A DNA stretch of 64,000 nucleotides. Origin: Aliiruegeria sabulilitoris. Lineage in GTDB: Bacteria > Pseudomonadota > Alphaproteobacteria > Rhodobacterales > Rhodobacteraceae. Location of the stretch: NCBI RefSeq assembly GCF_001558155.1, contig NZ_LOAS01000015.1, forward strand, positions 62,001-126,000, read 5' to 3'. A program made the translations under genes and the position numbers. Shown piece by piece: positions 43,850 through 53,132 of the stretch. Numbering within the stretch: the stretch's first letter is position 1; every line of letters begins with the position of its first letter. The notes beneath the pieces were generated by a model that saw nothing but the letters and a program-made list of their open reading frames with translations, searched no databases and was not told the DNA's origin.

Positions 43850-44661
43850 GGCTGTTCTCCGCGTTTCAGCCGGGCCTTGAGCGCCAGAAGGTCGGCCCAT
43901 GCCTCGCGCTTGGCCGCTGGGTTGCGCAGCAGGTAGGCCGGGTGAAACATTGGCAGCGCCGGCAGACCCAGCACTTCGGACCAGTTGCCGCGCAGCCGGG
44001 TAATTCCGCGCCGCCCGAGCATGGCCTGACAGGAGATATTGCCCATCAGCACCAGCAGATCCGGCGAGACAAGCTCGACATGGCGCTCGACAAAGGGCTT
44101 GAGCATGGCGATTTCTTCCGGCTTCGGGTCGCGGTTCTGCGGCGGGCGCCAGGGCAGGATATTGGTGATGTAGACGGCGGCCTCCGCGTCGGTCGCCTCG
44201 CGCGACAGCCCGATTGCGGCAAGCATCCGGTCCAGCAACTGGCCTGCGCGACCGACGAAGGGACGGCCCTGGATGTCCTCGTCGCGGCCCGGCGCCTCGC
44301 CGATGATCATCACGCGGGCCTGCGGGCGACCATCGCAAAAGACCAGCGAGCGCGCGCCATGTTTCAGCTCGCAATGATCGAAAGCCGCGAGCGCCGCCGC
44401 CAGCGATTCCAGCGAAGAGGCGCCCGAGGCCATCGCCCGGGCATCGCCGATCGGGTCGGCCTTGATCGGCACGGGGGGCGGCGTTGCCTTCGCCGATTCT
44501 GGCGTTGCCGCTTGCGCCGGCGCCTTGGCCTTTTGTTCGGCGGCGGCAGCGCTCAGCGCATAACGATCCAGCGGATCCTCACCAATAGCCATATCCGCGC
44601 CCATCGCGATCTGGAAATCGAGGGCGGCAAGGGCGTCATATGGCGAAAGATCCTGAACCAT
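43846..44661 (-). CDS. Uracil-DNA glycosylase, family-4-like, Fe-S cysteines mostly absent
   Basis: 271 aa. About the first 85 residues are an Ala/Pro-rich extension. The UDG core then has MIIGEAPGRDEDIQGRPFVGRAGQLLD (catalytic motif A), TNILPWRPPQNRDP and MFHPAYLLRNP (motif B, His). Family 4 enzymes carry four Cys for a 4Fe-4S cluster; here only one Cys is at the first position (HCELKHGAR), and the WRPP and EIAMLKPF stretches lack the others. It may belong to the non-Fe-S type reported from Bradyrhizobium. ATG 44661 is preferred over TTG 44685. Coupled to lysE. Confidence 0.85.
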   Translation of the reverse strand: MVQDLSPYDALAALDFQIAMGADMAIGEDPLDRYALSAAAAEQKAKAPAQAATPESAKATPPPVPIKADPIGDARAMASGASSLESLAAALAAFDHCELKHGARSLVFCDGRPQARVMIIGEAPGRDEDIQGRPFVGRAGQLLDRMLAAIGLSREATDAEAAVYITNILPWRPPQNRDPKPEEIAMLKPFVERHVELVSPDLLVLMGNISCQAMLGRRGITRLRGNWSEVLGLPALPMFHPAYLLRNPAAKREAWADLLALKARLKRGEQP

Positions 44662-44864
44662 GGGGATCTTGCTAGCCGATTGCAAAGGAGTCGGGAAGGG
44701 CGGCCGAAACGGGCGGATGCGATGAAGTCTTTGGCAGTGATCGGCATTGCGCGCGACGGAACGCGCGCTCGCGCCCGTAACAACACCGTGGGTTTGCGCA
44801 AATGTCGTTTCAGTCTAGGTAGAATCGTCGCAGCATCGGTTGCATCAGTTAAAAAGGTCCAGCA

Positions 44865-46358
44865 ATGCAGTTTCTTCGGCGGTCCCTTGTCGGGCTGTTC
44901 CTGTTCTCGGTCACCATCGGGATCCTGATCTATGCCGGTATTGTCTTCAACGATGCCGTGCAGGAGATGCTGGCGCGCGAATCCCGCCAAAGACCCGCAC
45001 AGGAGCGGATCATGCCGGTCAACTCGGTCGTGATCGAAGCCGGAACGGCCACGCCTGTGATCACGGCCTTCGGGCAGGTGCAGAGCCGGCGCATCCTTGA
45101 ACTGCGCGCCGGGGCGGGCGGACGCATAGTCGAACTGCACGATCAGTTCGATGCCGGCGCCACGGTCGAGCAGGGCACGCTGCTTGCGCGAATCGATCCA
45201 ACCGACGCGCTCTCCGCGCTGGAGATCGCACAGACCGAACGGGCCGAGGCCGAGGTCGAGCTGCGCGACGCGGAACGCAACCTTGTCTTGGTGGGCGACG
45301 AACTGGTCGCTTCCCGCGCGCAGGCGCGGCTTCGCAGCCAGGCGTTGAAACGCCAGGAAGACCTCGCCAATCGCGGTGTCGGGACGGAAGCGGCCATCGA
45401 GACGGCGGCGTTGGCCGAGGCGAGCGCCAACCAGGCGGTGGTGGCTCGCCAACTGGTCGAGGCCGCGGCGGAAAACCGGGTGGAACAGGCGCGCAGCCGG
45501 CTGGAACGCGCGCGCATTGCGGTGGCCGATGCCGAACGACGGCTGGAAGACACCAAGGTTTATGCCGCCTTCACCGGCACGCTGGCGGGGGTGGATGTTG
45601 TCGAGGGCGGGCTCGTCTCGCAGAACGAGCGGCTGGCCACGCTGATCGACCCGACAGCGCTGGAAGTGGATTTTCGCCTCTCCACCACGCAATACGCCCG
45701 CCTTCTGGACGAGGCGGGAACGCTGATCAACGCGCCGGTACAGGCCACGCTGGATGTTCTGGGGCTTGACCTGCAGGCGCAGGGGCGGATCTCGCGCGTG
45801 GATGCGCTGGTGGGCGAAGGACAGACCGGGCGGCTCATCTTTGCCCGGCTCGACAGTTTCGCAGGCTTCCGGCCGGGCGATTTCGTGACCGTGCAGGTGC
45901 GCGAGCCGGAACTGACCGATGTCGCCGTGCTGCCGGCCACGGCGGTGGATGCGGCCAGTTCGGTTCTGCTGATCGGTCCGGAGAAACGCCTCTCGGTGGC
46001 CGAGGTGGAGGTTCTGCGGCGGCAGGGCGACGAGGTGATCGTCTCGGTCGGCGCGTTGGGTGGCCAGCGCATCGTGGCGGAGCGGACGCCACTGATCGGC
46101 CCCGGCGTTCTGGTGCGGGACCTGACGGCGCAGGCGGAGGAACGGCTGGAGGAAGGCGGGGCTAAGGATGCCGGCGGTTCGAAGGACGGCTCCGAGTTGA
46201 TCGCGCTGACGCCAGAGCGCCGCGCGGCGCTGATCGCCGCTGTCGAAGGCAACGCGCGCATGCCGGCGGAAGCCCGCGCGCGCGTGCTTTCGCAGCTCAA
46301 GCAGGAAAAGGTGCCCGCCGGCGTGGTCGAGCGCATCGAAAGCCGGATGGGGGGCTGA
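44865..46358 (+). CDS. RND efflux membrane-fusion (HlyD/AcrA-like) adaptor
   Basis: 497 aa. An uncleaved or signal-type N-terminal helix (LVGLFLFSVTIGILIYAGIVF) is followed by the lipoyl/barrel-sandwich halves (about 55-100 and 230-265). Between them is a long coiled-coil hairpin (about 105-225, AEAEVELRDAERNLV...ERARIAVADAERRL). Then a beta-barrel domain and an extra C-terminal helical tail (about 420-497) beyond the usual ~380 aa. Adaptor for the downstream RND pump, 3 bases away. No TolC-type outer-membrane channel and no regulator are adjacent. Confidence 0.92.
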   Translation: MQFLRRSLVGLFLFSVTIGILIYAGIVFNDAVQEMLARESRQRPAQERIMPVNSVVIEAGTATPVITAFGQVQSRRILELRAGAGGRIVELHDQFDAGATVEQGTLLARIDPTDALSALEIAQTERAEAEVELRDAERNLVLVGDELVASRAQARLRSQALKRQEDLANRGVGTEAAIETAALAEASANQAVVARQLVEAAAENRVEQARSRLERARIAVADAERRLEDTKVYAAFTGTLAGVDVVEGGLVSQNERLATLIDPTALEVDFRLSTTQYARLLDEAGTLINAPVQATLDVLGLDLQAQGRISRVDALVGEGQTGRLIFARLDSFAGFRPGDFVTVQVREPELTDVAVLPATAVDAASSVLLIGPEKRLSVAEVEVLRRQGDEVIVSVGALGGQRIVAERTPLIGPGVLVRDLTAQAEERLEEGGAKDAGGSKDGSELIALTPERRAALIAAVEGNARMPAEARARVLSQLKQEKVPAGVVERIESRMGG

Positions 46359-46361
46359 TCC

Positions 46362-49300
46362 ATGGATGGCAAGGACACCGCGCCGCGCGGGCTGCTCTCC
46401 TATTTTGCCCGCCACGCGACAGCGGCCAACCTGCTGCTGGTGCTTCTGATCGCGGCGGGGCTGTTTTCCCTGCCACGGATGCGCGCGCAGTATTTTCCCG
46501 ACGTGATTCTGGACGAGGTCAACGTCAATGTCAGCTGGGACGGGGCGGGTGCCGATGACGTCGACACCGCGATCGTCGAGCTGTTGCAGCCGGTCCTGCT
46601 GGCCGTCGACGGTGTCTCTTCTTCCTATTCCAGCGCAAAGGAAGGCTCTGCGGCGATCACGCTCGAATTCGAGCCGGGCGTGGATATGGGGCAGGCCGCC
46701 GAGGATGTGCAGCAGGCCATCGACACGGTGACGACAATGCCTGACGACGCCGACGATCCGGTCGTGCGACGCAGGGCATGGCGCGACAGGGTGTCGGACG
46801 TGGTGATTGCGGGACCGGTGGGTGTTGGCTTGCTGGCCGAGTTCACCGACGAATTCGTGTCCCGCCTGTTCACCGAAGGGGTGACGCGAACCACCATCCG
46901 GGGGGTGGCCGCACCACAGGTCATTGTCGAAGTGCCGACCCTGGCGCTCGTGCGCCACAATGTGACCATGGCCGAGATCGCCGATGTCATCGCCGGCGAG
47001 GTCGCGGCGGACCCGGCCGGTGATGTGAGCGGCGCCAATGCCCGCGTACGAACGGGGCGCGAGAAACGCTCCGCCGAGGAGATTTCCGGCATCACGCTGC
47101 GAACCTATGATGACGGCTCGCGGCTGACCATCGGCGACGTGGCCACCATCCGGGTGGAGGGGGTTGACCGCAACCGCACCTATTTCCGTGGCGCCGATCC
47201 GGCGATCTCGGTCCGGGTGGACCGCTCCGCACAGGGCGATGCGCTCGATATCCAGGCAAGGGTCGAGGAGGTGGCACGGGAAATGATGCTCGGCCTGCCG
47301 GAAGGGGTGACTATCGAGCTGATCCGGACGCGCTCGGAGGCGATTTCCGGGCGCATCGCCGTGCTGCTGGAAAATGCCCTGACGGGTCTGGTGCTCGTCG
47401 TCGGCCTGCTCTTCCTGTTCCTGAATGCCCGCACGGCGATCTGGGTGGCAGCCGGCATTCCCGTGGCGCTCTTCTCGGCCATTGCGCTAATGTACGCGGC
47501 GGGCCTGACGCTCAACATGATGTCGCTCTTCGCGTTGTTGATAACGCTCGGGATCATCGTGGACGATGCGATCGTCGTGGGGGAGCATGCCGATTTCCGG
47601 GTTCGGCGGCTGGGCGAGGCGCCCATGGTCGCCTCCGAACGGGCGGCGCGGCGGATGATGGGGCCGGTCTTCTCGGCCACGATCACCACCATCATCGCCT
47701 TTTCCGGCCTGACACTGATCGGTGGCTTCTTCGGCAACCTGATCAAGGAAATCCCCTTTACCGTGATCGTGGTGCTGATCGCCTCGCTGGTAGAGTGTTT
47801 CCTGATCCTGCCGAACCACCTGGCGCATTCGCTGCATGCCGCGAGCGAACGCGAGGCATGGTATGACTGGCCGTCGCGCATGGTGAACCGGGGCTTCTCC
47901 TGGTTCCGGCACAACATCTTTCGCCGGGTCGTCGCCTTTGCGCTCTGGGCGCGCTACCCCGTGCTGGCGGTCTTGGTGCTGATCCTGTCCACGCAGGCGG
48001 CCAAGATCGTGAACGGCGATGTTCAGTGGCGTTTCTTCAGCGCGCCCGAAGAGGGATCCGTGTCGGGCAATTTCGCCATGGCGCCGGGAGCCAAGCGGGA
48101 GGATTCGCTGGTCCAGATGCGGGCTTTCCAGGCGGCTGTGGAGGCGCTCGACACCGAATATGGCGAGACATATGGCACCCGGCCTGTCCTTTATGCGTTG
48201 GCTGAAGTGGGCGGCAATACCGGTCGCGGGCTCGCAGGGGCCGATACCAAGGATGCCGACCAGCTCGGCTCCATCGCCGTCGAGCTGATCGACCCGGACC
48301 TGCGCCCCTATTCGAGCTTCCAGTTCGTCTCGGATCTGCAGGACCGCGTCGAACGTCATCCGCTGGTGGAGACGATCTCCTTCCGGGGGTGGCGCTCGGG
48401 GGGCGGCGGCGATGCGCTCGACGTGCAGTTCTTCGGGGCAGGCAACGAGACCCTCAAGGCCGCCTCGGAGGCCCTCAAGACCGAGGTCGCGCGCTTCGGC
48501 GAGGTCTCTGCGGTGGAGGACAACCTCTCCTATGACAAGGAGGAGATGATCCTTGAGCTGACCGCGCAGGGCGCGGCACTCGGCTTCACCATCGACGAGT
48601 TGGGCCGCGTGCTGCGCAACCGGCTGAACGGGATCGAGGCGGCGACCTATCCGGTAGGACCGCGCAGCGCCGCGATCCGGGTGGAACTGCCGGAAGACGA
48701 GCTGACGGCCGATTTCCTGAACCGGACCCAACTGCGAACGCCGGCGGGCGAATATGTGCCTCTGGCCGATGTGGTCGAGGTCTCGCGACGTACCGGCTTC
48801 TCGACGATCAACCGCGAGAACGGCATCCGCGTGGTCTCGGTCACCGGCGACATCTCCGAGGACGACCCGGCACGCGCCGAAGAGATCGTGGAGATTCTGC
48901 GCAACGATATCCTGCCGGAGATCGCCGAGGCACACGGGGTGCAATGGCGCCTGTCGGGGCTCGCCGAGCAGGAGCAGGATTTCCTGACTGACGCCTTCGT
49001 CGGCTATGGGCTGTGCCTTATGGGGATCTACCTGACGCTGGCCTGGGTGTTCTCGAGCTGGACGCGGCCGGTGCTGATCATGGCGGTGATACCCTTCGGG
49101 CTGATCGGAACGGTCTATGGGCACCAGGCATGGGACATGCCGCTCTCCATGTTCACGATCATCGGGCTCATCGGCATGTCCGGTATCATCATCAACGATT
49201 CCATCGTTCTGGTGACGACGGTGGATGAGTATTCCCGCGACCGTGGGCTTGTTCCGGCGGTGGTCGACGCGGCGGCGGACCGGCTCCGGCCGGTGCTGCT

Positions 49301-49778
49301 GACGACGCTGACAACCGTGATTGGCCTGACGCCGCTGCTCTACGAGCCGTCCCGGCAGGCGCAGTTCCTCAAGCCGACAGTGATCACCCTCGTATATGGG
49401 TTGGGCTTCGGCGTGGTGCTGGTGCTGCTGATGGTCCCGGCGCTTCTGGCAGTGCAGAAAGACGTGCAGCGGCAGGTGCAGGCGCTGCGCCGGGCGCTCA
49501 GCGAACGGGGGCGCACGGGGATGGTGAACGCCCTGACCTGGGTCGCCCTGCTGGCCGTGGTGGCGCTTCTGGCCGCGACCTTCGGCAGCTTCCTGAAGGA
49601 CGGGGTCATCTGGCCGCCACTGGCCGGGTTGTTGCCATTCGAAGCGACCAGCCCCCTGGTCGTTTTGCTTGTATTTCTCGCGGGTAGCTGGGCGATCACG
49701 ACCGGGCTCTTCCTGCTCGGAGCGTTCTGGATGCTGGTCTCCGGGCGCAGGAAAGAGGCCGTCAAGGGCGCCGCCTAG
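46362..49778 (+). CDS. RND-family efflux pump (AcrB/MdtB-like), C-terminally extended
   Basis: 1138 aa, against about 1030-1050 for AcrB. The proton-relay DD is in LGIIVDDAIVVGEHADF (near residue 400). Two large periplasmic loops, 12 helices and the repeat GIIINDSIVLVTTVDEYSR in the second half are normal. After about residue 1040 there are two further hydrophobic helices (LTWVALLAVVALLAATFGSF and LVVLLVFLAGSWAITTGLFLL) absent from standard AcrB. Inner-membrane proton-drug antiporter; substrates not predictable. It forms a two-gene operon with the adaptor. It converges on the DsbD-like gene with 26 bases between. Confidence 0.95.
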   Translation: MDGKDTAPRGLLSYFARHATAANLLLVLLIAAGLFSLPRMRAQYFPDVILDEVNVNVSWDGAGADDVDTAIVELLQPVLLAVDGVSSSYSSAKEGSAAITLEFEPGVDMGQAAEDVQQAIDTVTTMPDDADDPVVRRRAWRDRVSDVVIAGPVGVGLLAEFTDEFVSRLFTEGVTRTTIRGVAAPQVIVEVPTLALVRHNVTMAEIADVIAGEVAADPAGDVSGANARVRTGREKRSAEEISGITLRTYDDGSRLTIGDVATIRVEGVDRNRTYFRGADPAISVRVDRSAQGDALDIQARVEEVAREMMLGLPEGVTIELIRTRSEAISGRIAVLLENALTGLVLVVGLLFLFLNARTAIWVAAGIPVALFSAIALMYAAGLTLNMMSLFALLITLGIIVDDAIVVGEHADFRVRRLGEAPMVASERAARRMMGPVFSATITTIIAFSGLTLIGGFFGNLIKEIPFTVIVVLIASLVECFLILPNHLAHSLHAASEREAWYDWPSRMVNRGFSWFRHNIFRRVVAFALWARYPVLAVLVLILSTQAAKIVNGDVQWRFFSAPEEGSVSGNFAMAPGAKREDSLVQMRAFQAAVEALDTEYGETYGTRPVLYALAEVGGNTGRGLAGADTKDADQLGSIAVELIDPDLRPYSSFQFVSDLQDRVERHPLVETISFRGWRSGGGGDALDVQFFGAGNETLKAASEALKTEVARFGEVSAVEDNLSYDKEEMILELTAQGAALGFTIDELGRVLRNRLNGIEAATYPVGPRSAAIRVELPEDELTADFLNRTQLRTPAGEYVPLADVVEVSRRTGFSTINRENGIRVVSVTGDISEDDPARAEEIVEILRNDILPEIAEAHGVQWRLSGLAEQEQDFLTDAFVGYGLCLMGIYLTLAWVFSSWTRPVLIMAVIPFGLIGTVYGHQAWDMPLSMFTIIGLIGMSGIIINDSIVLVTTVDEYSRDRGLVPAVVDAAADRLRPVLLTTLTTVIGLTPLLYEPSRQAQFLKPTVITLVYGLGFGVVLVLLMVPALLAVQKDVQRQVQALRRALSERGRTGMVNALTWVALLAVVALLAATFGSFLKDGVIWPPLAGLLPFEATSPLVVLLVFLAGSWAITTGLFLLGAFWMLVSGRRKEAVKGAA

Positions 49779-49804
49779 GACCGCGCACTTCCGTTTGCTG
49801 AGCT

Positions 49805-50632
49805 CTAATTCGTGGTGCAACCTCGAATATCGACGGAATTCGTCGAGCCGATCACGGTAAAGCGCAGGGCGCTGCGGCTCAGCGCCATTGGCTTGCCATT
49901 GGGCGGCACGAGATCGGCCTGAACGGCCAGCGCATTGCCCTGCCGTTGGACCTCCGGCTCGGAGACCCAGATCCGCGGATCGCCGGCCTCGACCATGGCC
50001 ACTTCCTCGCCCTGCAACCGGGGCATCTCGATCCGGGCCGAGAGTCGCAGCCCGTCGGAAATCGGCGACAGGTCACATGTGACATCGCGCACGCCGGCCC
50101 GGTTGGCCGGGCGGGGACGGTTCGCAAGGGCCGTGTGAATCTCGGGGTCGAAATGGCCGGGGCCCTCCAGCATCGCATCAACCGTCAGATGCGCCGGCAT
50201 GCAGATCGTTTCGCAAACGCCGAGATCGACCTCTCCCTTGAGGCGAATCGGCGCGCCGGCATTTTTCGGGTGAAGCTCGATGGGCAGGATCAGCTCGTCC
50301 TTGTAGCCTATAGAGCGCAGTCCATAGCTGGTGAAAACCTGGGGGCTGGGCCAGTGATAGCTGACGCCTTGCAGGTTTTCCGAGCCCGACCAGTTGAAGA
50401 CGGGGGGAATGCCCGCATCGCCGGGCGCGCGCCAATAGGTCTTCCAGCCGGGCGTCAGCGTGAGGTGCAGCGCGGCCATCCGTGTGCCGTCCTTGGTCAT
50501 CCAACCCTCGCGTATCTCGGCCTGGACGACGTTGTCCGGCAACCCGCCGGCCTGTCCGGCAAGGGGCAGGAGCCCGGCAAGCGCTGTTGCGAGGGTGAGG
50601 GCGGTGTTGCGAATGCGGGTTCTGCTCGTCAT
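49805..50632 (-). CDS. DsbD alpha-domain-like periplasmic protein
   Basis: 275 aa from ATG 50630-50632. Signal peptide about 1-28 ([17 protein letters not shown]). The body matches the N-terminal (alpha-like, DsbD_N/DUF) domain found in ScsB/DsbD relatives: [37 protein letters not shown] and [13 protein letters not shown] with a CxxxC pair. No membrane domain and no thioredoxin domain are attached, so it would act as a soluble periplasmic thiol carrier or copper-related partner. Starts at 50662 or 50650 are possible. Divergent from yqgE. Confidence 0.8.
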   Translation of the reverse strand: MTSRTRIRNTALTLATALAGLLPLAGQAGGLPDNVVQAEIREGWMTKDGTRMAALHLTLTPGWKTYWRAPGDAGIPPVFNWSGSENLQGVSYHWPSPQVFTSYGLRSIGYKDELILPIELHPKNAGAPIRLKGEVDLGVCETICMPAHLTVDAMLEGPGHFDPEIHTALANRPRPANRAGVRDVTCDLSPISDGLRLSARIEMPRLQGEEVAMVEAGDPRIWVSEPEVQRQGNALAVQADLVPPNGKPMALSRSALRFTVIGSTNSVDIRGCTTN

Positions 50633-50746
50633 GGCGCAGAGCATATGCAGCGGGTTCGCCATGGGAAATCACATAATGGCGACGGATCGCCTCCGTGTGT
50701 TCACGGCCACTTGTCCCCGGCGAAATCCACCCTCATTGTTGATCCC

Positions 50747-51322
50747 ATGCAAGAGCTCTACCCGCCAATGGACCTGTCCGGAAAACTGTTGATCGCCATG
50801 CCGGGCATGGGCGATCCCCGGTTCGATCATTCCGTCATTTATATCTGTGCCCATTCGGAGGAAGGGGCGATGGGGTTGATCATCAACCAGCCGGCAGCGG
50901 ATCTGGCCTTTGGCGATCTGCTGGAACAGCTCGACATCGACACCAGCGACGAAAGCCTGCCGACCCAGATCCATATCGGCGGACCGGTTGAGCATGGCCG
51001 CGGGTTCGTCCTGCATTCGGGAGAATACGACATTGCCGAATCGACGCTCCGGGTGGATGCGGATTTCGGCATGACGGCGACGCTGGAGATTCTGGAGGAC
51101 ATGGCCATGCGCCGTGGTCCCCGGCTGGCGCTTCTGGCGCTGGGGTATTCGGGCTGGGCGCCGGGACAGCTCGAAGGCGAGATCGCGCAGAACGGGTGGC
51201 TCACCTGCGACGCAACGCCAGCGCTGGTGTTCTCAACCGAAAATGACCGCAAGTGGGAAAAGGCGCTCAAGACGCTCGGGATTGATCCGTTGACCTTGAG
51301 CGCTGCCGCGGGGCGCGCCTGA
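50747..51322 (+). CDS. YqgE/AlgH family protein
   Basis: 191 aa, UPF0301. [43 protein letters not shown] is the family start. The core [17 protein letters not shown] and [21 protein letters not shown] are hallmark stretches. Function is unsettled; AlgH influences alginate expression in Pseudomonas. No good RBS separates ATG 50747 from ATG 50768; the upstream one is given. The gene converges with the TIGR02186 gene, 4 bases between stops. Confidence 0.92.
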   Translation: MQELYPPMDLSGKLLIAMPGMGDPRFDHSVIYICAHSEEGAMGLIINQPAADLAFGDLLEQLDIDTSDESLPTQIHIGGPVEHGRGFVLHSGEYDIAESTLRVDADFGMTATLEILEDMAMRRGPRLALLALGYSGWAPGQLEGEIAQNGWLTCDATPALVFSTENDRKWEKALKTLGIDPLTLSAAAGRA

Positions 51323-51326
51323 GCGT

Positions 51327-52106
51327 TCAGGAACCGCGCATGTAGCGGAAGGCCGCCGAGGCGCTCCAGCCCGCCGCGATGGCGATGGCCAGCGACAGCA
51401 GGCCATAGATCAGCGCCTGGTCCTGTGCGAGATTGTAGACCCAGCGTTCGATCCCGACCTTGCGCACATACAGCACGCGGGTGAAATCGGCGACCACCTG
51501 TTCGTTGCGGGTCAGGAAGATCCGGGTGGTGTAGTCGCCTTCGACGAGATTCGCGGGCAGGTTGATATCGGTACGGAACAGCGTCTGGTCGATCACCCGG
51601 ACACTGTTGGGCAGAACCTCGTAATCGCCGGTGTCTTCGCGGATACGAATCAGCGCCTCGACGAACGCCTCGGAATTCTCGACCTCGCCCGCGTCGCCGG
51701 CCGAGCGGACCGCCAGCGGGATCGAGATCGAATGGCGCAGATCATCGGTTTCGGACAGGATATCCTCCAGCGGTCGGGAGGAGGCGATCTTGTAGAGGGT
51801 CGGGGCCGAATCGATACGCATCGCTTCGGCATTTATCCAGATCCCGGCGCGGCGGTCCTTCTTGCGAACGGTCACCGACTCCCGCGGACCGGAAACGGTC
51901 ACGATCACGTCGATCGGATCAAGCACCGGATAGGATTTTGGCCGGCTTTCCTCCGTGTGCTTCACGGCGCCGAAGACGAGGATATGGGAGCCTGCGAAGC
52001 TCGCGGTGATGGAAACGCGGCTCTGGCTGAGATCGGCGACGACACTTTGTGCCGCAGCCGGGAGCGCCGTGAACAGGAAGGTGACGATCAGGAGTGCCAG
52101 GCGCAT
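51327..52106 (-). CDS. TIGR02186 family exported, C-terminally anchored protein
   Basis: 259 aa. Signal peptide about 1-19 (LIVTFLFTALPAAAQ). A beta-rich domain follows: VADLSQSRVSITASFAGSHILVFGAVKH and IDVIVTVSGPRESVTVRKKDR. One C-terminal membrane helix (about 230-252, LIYGLLSLAIAIAAGWSASAAF) closes it. This family, of unknown function, recurs next to TauE/SafE permeases; here the permease gene ends 2 bases upstream on the same strand, which suggests a joint role, possibly in sulfite/sulfonate or related anion efflux. Frames extending to 53078 are shadows. Confidence 0.85.
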   Translation of the reverse strand: MRLALLIVTFLFTALPAAAQSVVADLSQSRVSITASFAGSHILVFGAVKHTEESRPKSYPVLDPIDVIVTVSGPRESVTVRKKDRRAGIWINAEAMRIDSAPTLYKIASSRPLEDILSETDDLRHSISIPLAVRSAGDAGEVENSEAFVEALIRIREDTGDYEVLPNSVRVIDQTLFRTDINLPANLVEGDYTTRIFLTRNEQVVADFTRVLYVRKVGIERWVYNLAQDQALIYGLLSLAIAIAAGWSASAAFRYMRGS

Positions 52107-52108
52107 GC

Positions 52109-53032
52109 TCAGTGCCCTCCCGACAGGCCGAGAGAATAGAGCTCGGCGGGTTGCAGCAGCAGGTCCGAGGCGAGCTTGCCGCAGACCAGCAGCACCATGC
52201 CCGCAAGCAGCACCCGGAGTTGTTCGGCCTTGAGCTTGGTGCCGATCTGGGTGCCGATCTGCGCGCCCACAACGCCGCCGACCAGCAGCAGGACCGCAAG
52301 CGCCATGTCCACGGTGTGGTTGGTCGTGGCGTGCAGCAGCGTCGTGAAACCGGTGACGAGGATAATCTGGAACAGGGATGTACCGACGACGACCTTGGTC
52401 GGCATTCCGAGGATGTAGATCATCGCCGGCACCATGATGAAGCCGCCGCCCACCCCCATGATCGCGGCAAGGATACCGACAAAGACCCCCACCAGAACGG
52501 GCGGGATCACCGAGATATAGAGCCCGGAGGTGCGGAAACGCATCTTGAACGGCAATGTCTGCACCCAGCCCCGTTGCCGCCGTTTCGGAGGCGGGGCTTT
52601 TGCCGGGTTGCGTGCCCGCCGAATCGCGCCGACCGATTCGATGAACATCAGCGTGCCGACAATCCCGAGGAAGAAGACGTAGCTCAGGGTGATCAGCAGG
52701 TCGACCTGGCCGAGCGATTTCAGGAAGTTGAAAAGGACGACGCCCAGCCCGGCCCCGATCAGGCCGCCAATCTGCAGCACGATCCCCATCCGGATATCGA
52801 CCGTTTTCTTTCGCAAATGAGCCAGAACGCCGGAAAAGGACGAGGCAACGATCTGGTTTGCCTCTGTGGCCACGGCCACGGCCGGGGGGATTCCGATGAA
52901 CATCAGCAGCGGCGTCATGAGGAAACCTCCTCCGACCCCGAACATGCCCGACAGGATTCCGACCATGCCGCCCAGACCGAGGAGCATGAATGCATTGACG
53001 GAAACTTCTGCAATCGGGAGGTAGATCTGCAT
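52109..53032 (-). CDS. TauE/SafE family permease (copy 1)
   Basis: 307 aa. TauE/SafE proteins export sulfite, sulfoacetate or similar anions through the inner membrane. Two repeated halves are visible: GLGGMVGILSGMFGVGGGFLMTPLLMF and VGVFVGILAAIMGVGGGFIMVPAMIYILGMPTKVVVGTSLF, each with the glycine-rich GVGGGF signature. A cytoplasmic basic linker (RRARNPAKAPPPKRRQRGW) lies between. It is followed by the TIGR02186 gene and preceded by a paralogue on the same strand. Confidence 0.92.
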   Translation of the reverse strand: MQIYLPIAEVSVNAFMLLGLGGMVGILSGMFGVGGGFLMTPLLMFIGIPPAVAVATEANQIVASSFSGVLAHLRKKTVDIRMGIVLQIGGLIGAGLGVVLFNFLKSLGQVDLLITLSYVFFLGIVGTLMFIESVGAIRRARNPAKAPPPKRRQRGWVQTLPFKMRFRTSGLYISVIPPVLVGVFVGILAAIMGVGGGFIMVPAMIYILGMPTKVVVGTSLFQIILVTGFTTLLHATTNHTVDMALAVLLLVGGVVGAQIGTQIGTKLKAEQLRVLLAGMVLLVCGKLASDLLLQPAELYSLGLSGGH

Positions 53033-53132
53033 GCCGCAACCCTAGCCGCGCAGCCGCAACCGCGGCAACGGTGCTCACGCCCGGCGCTCGGAAATGTTGT
53101 TCCGCCGTTGCCGCGGCGCCCCACGCCTCCGC

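Noticed and set aside
49946-50746. Upstream extension of yqgE
   Set aside because: Antisense to the DsbD-like gene; the family starts at 50747-50768.
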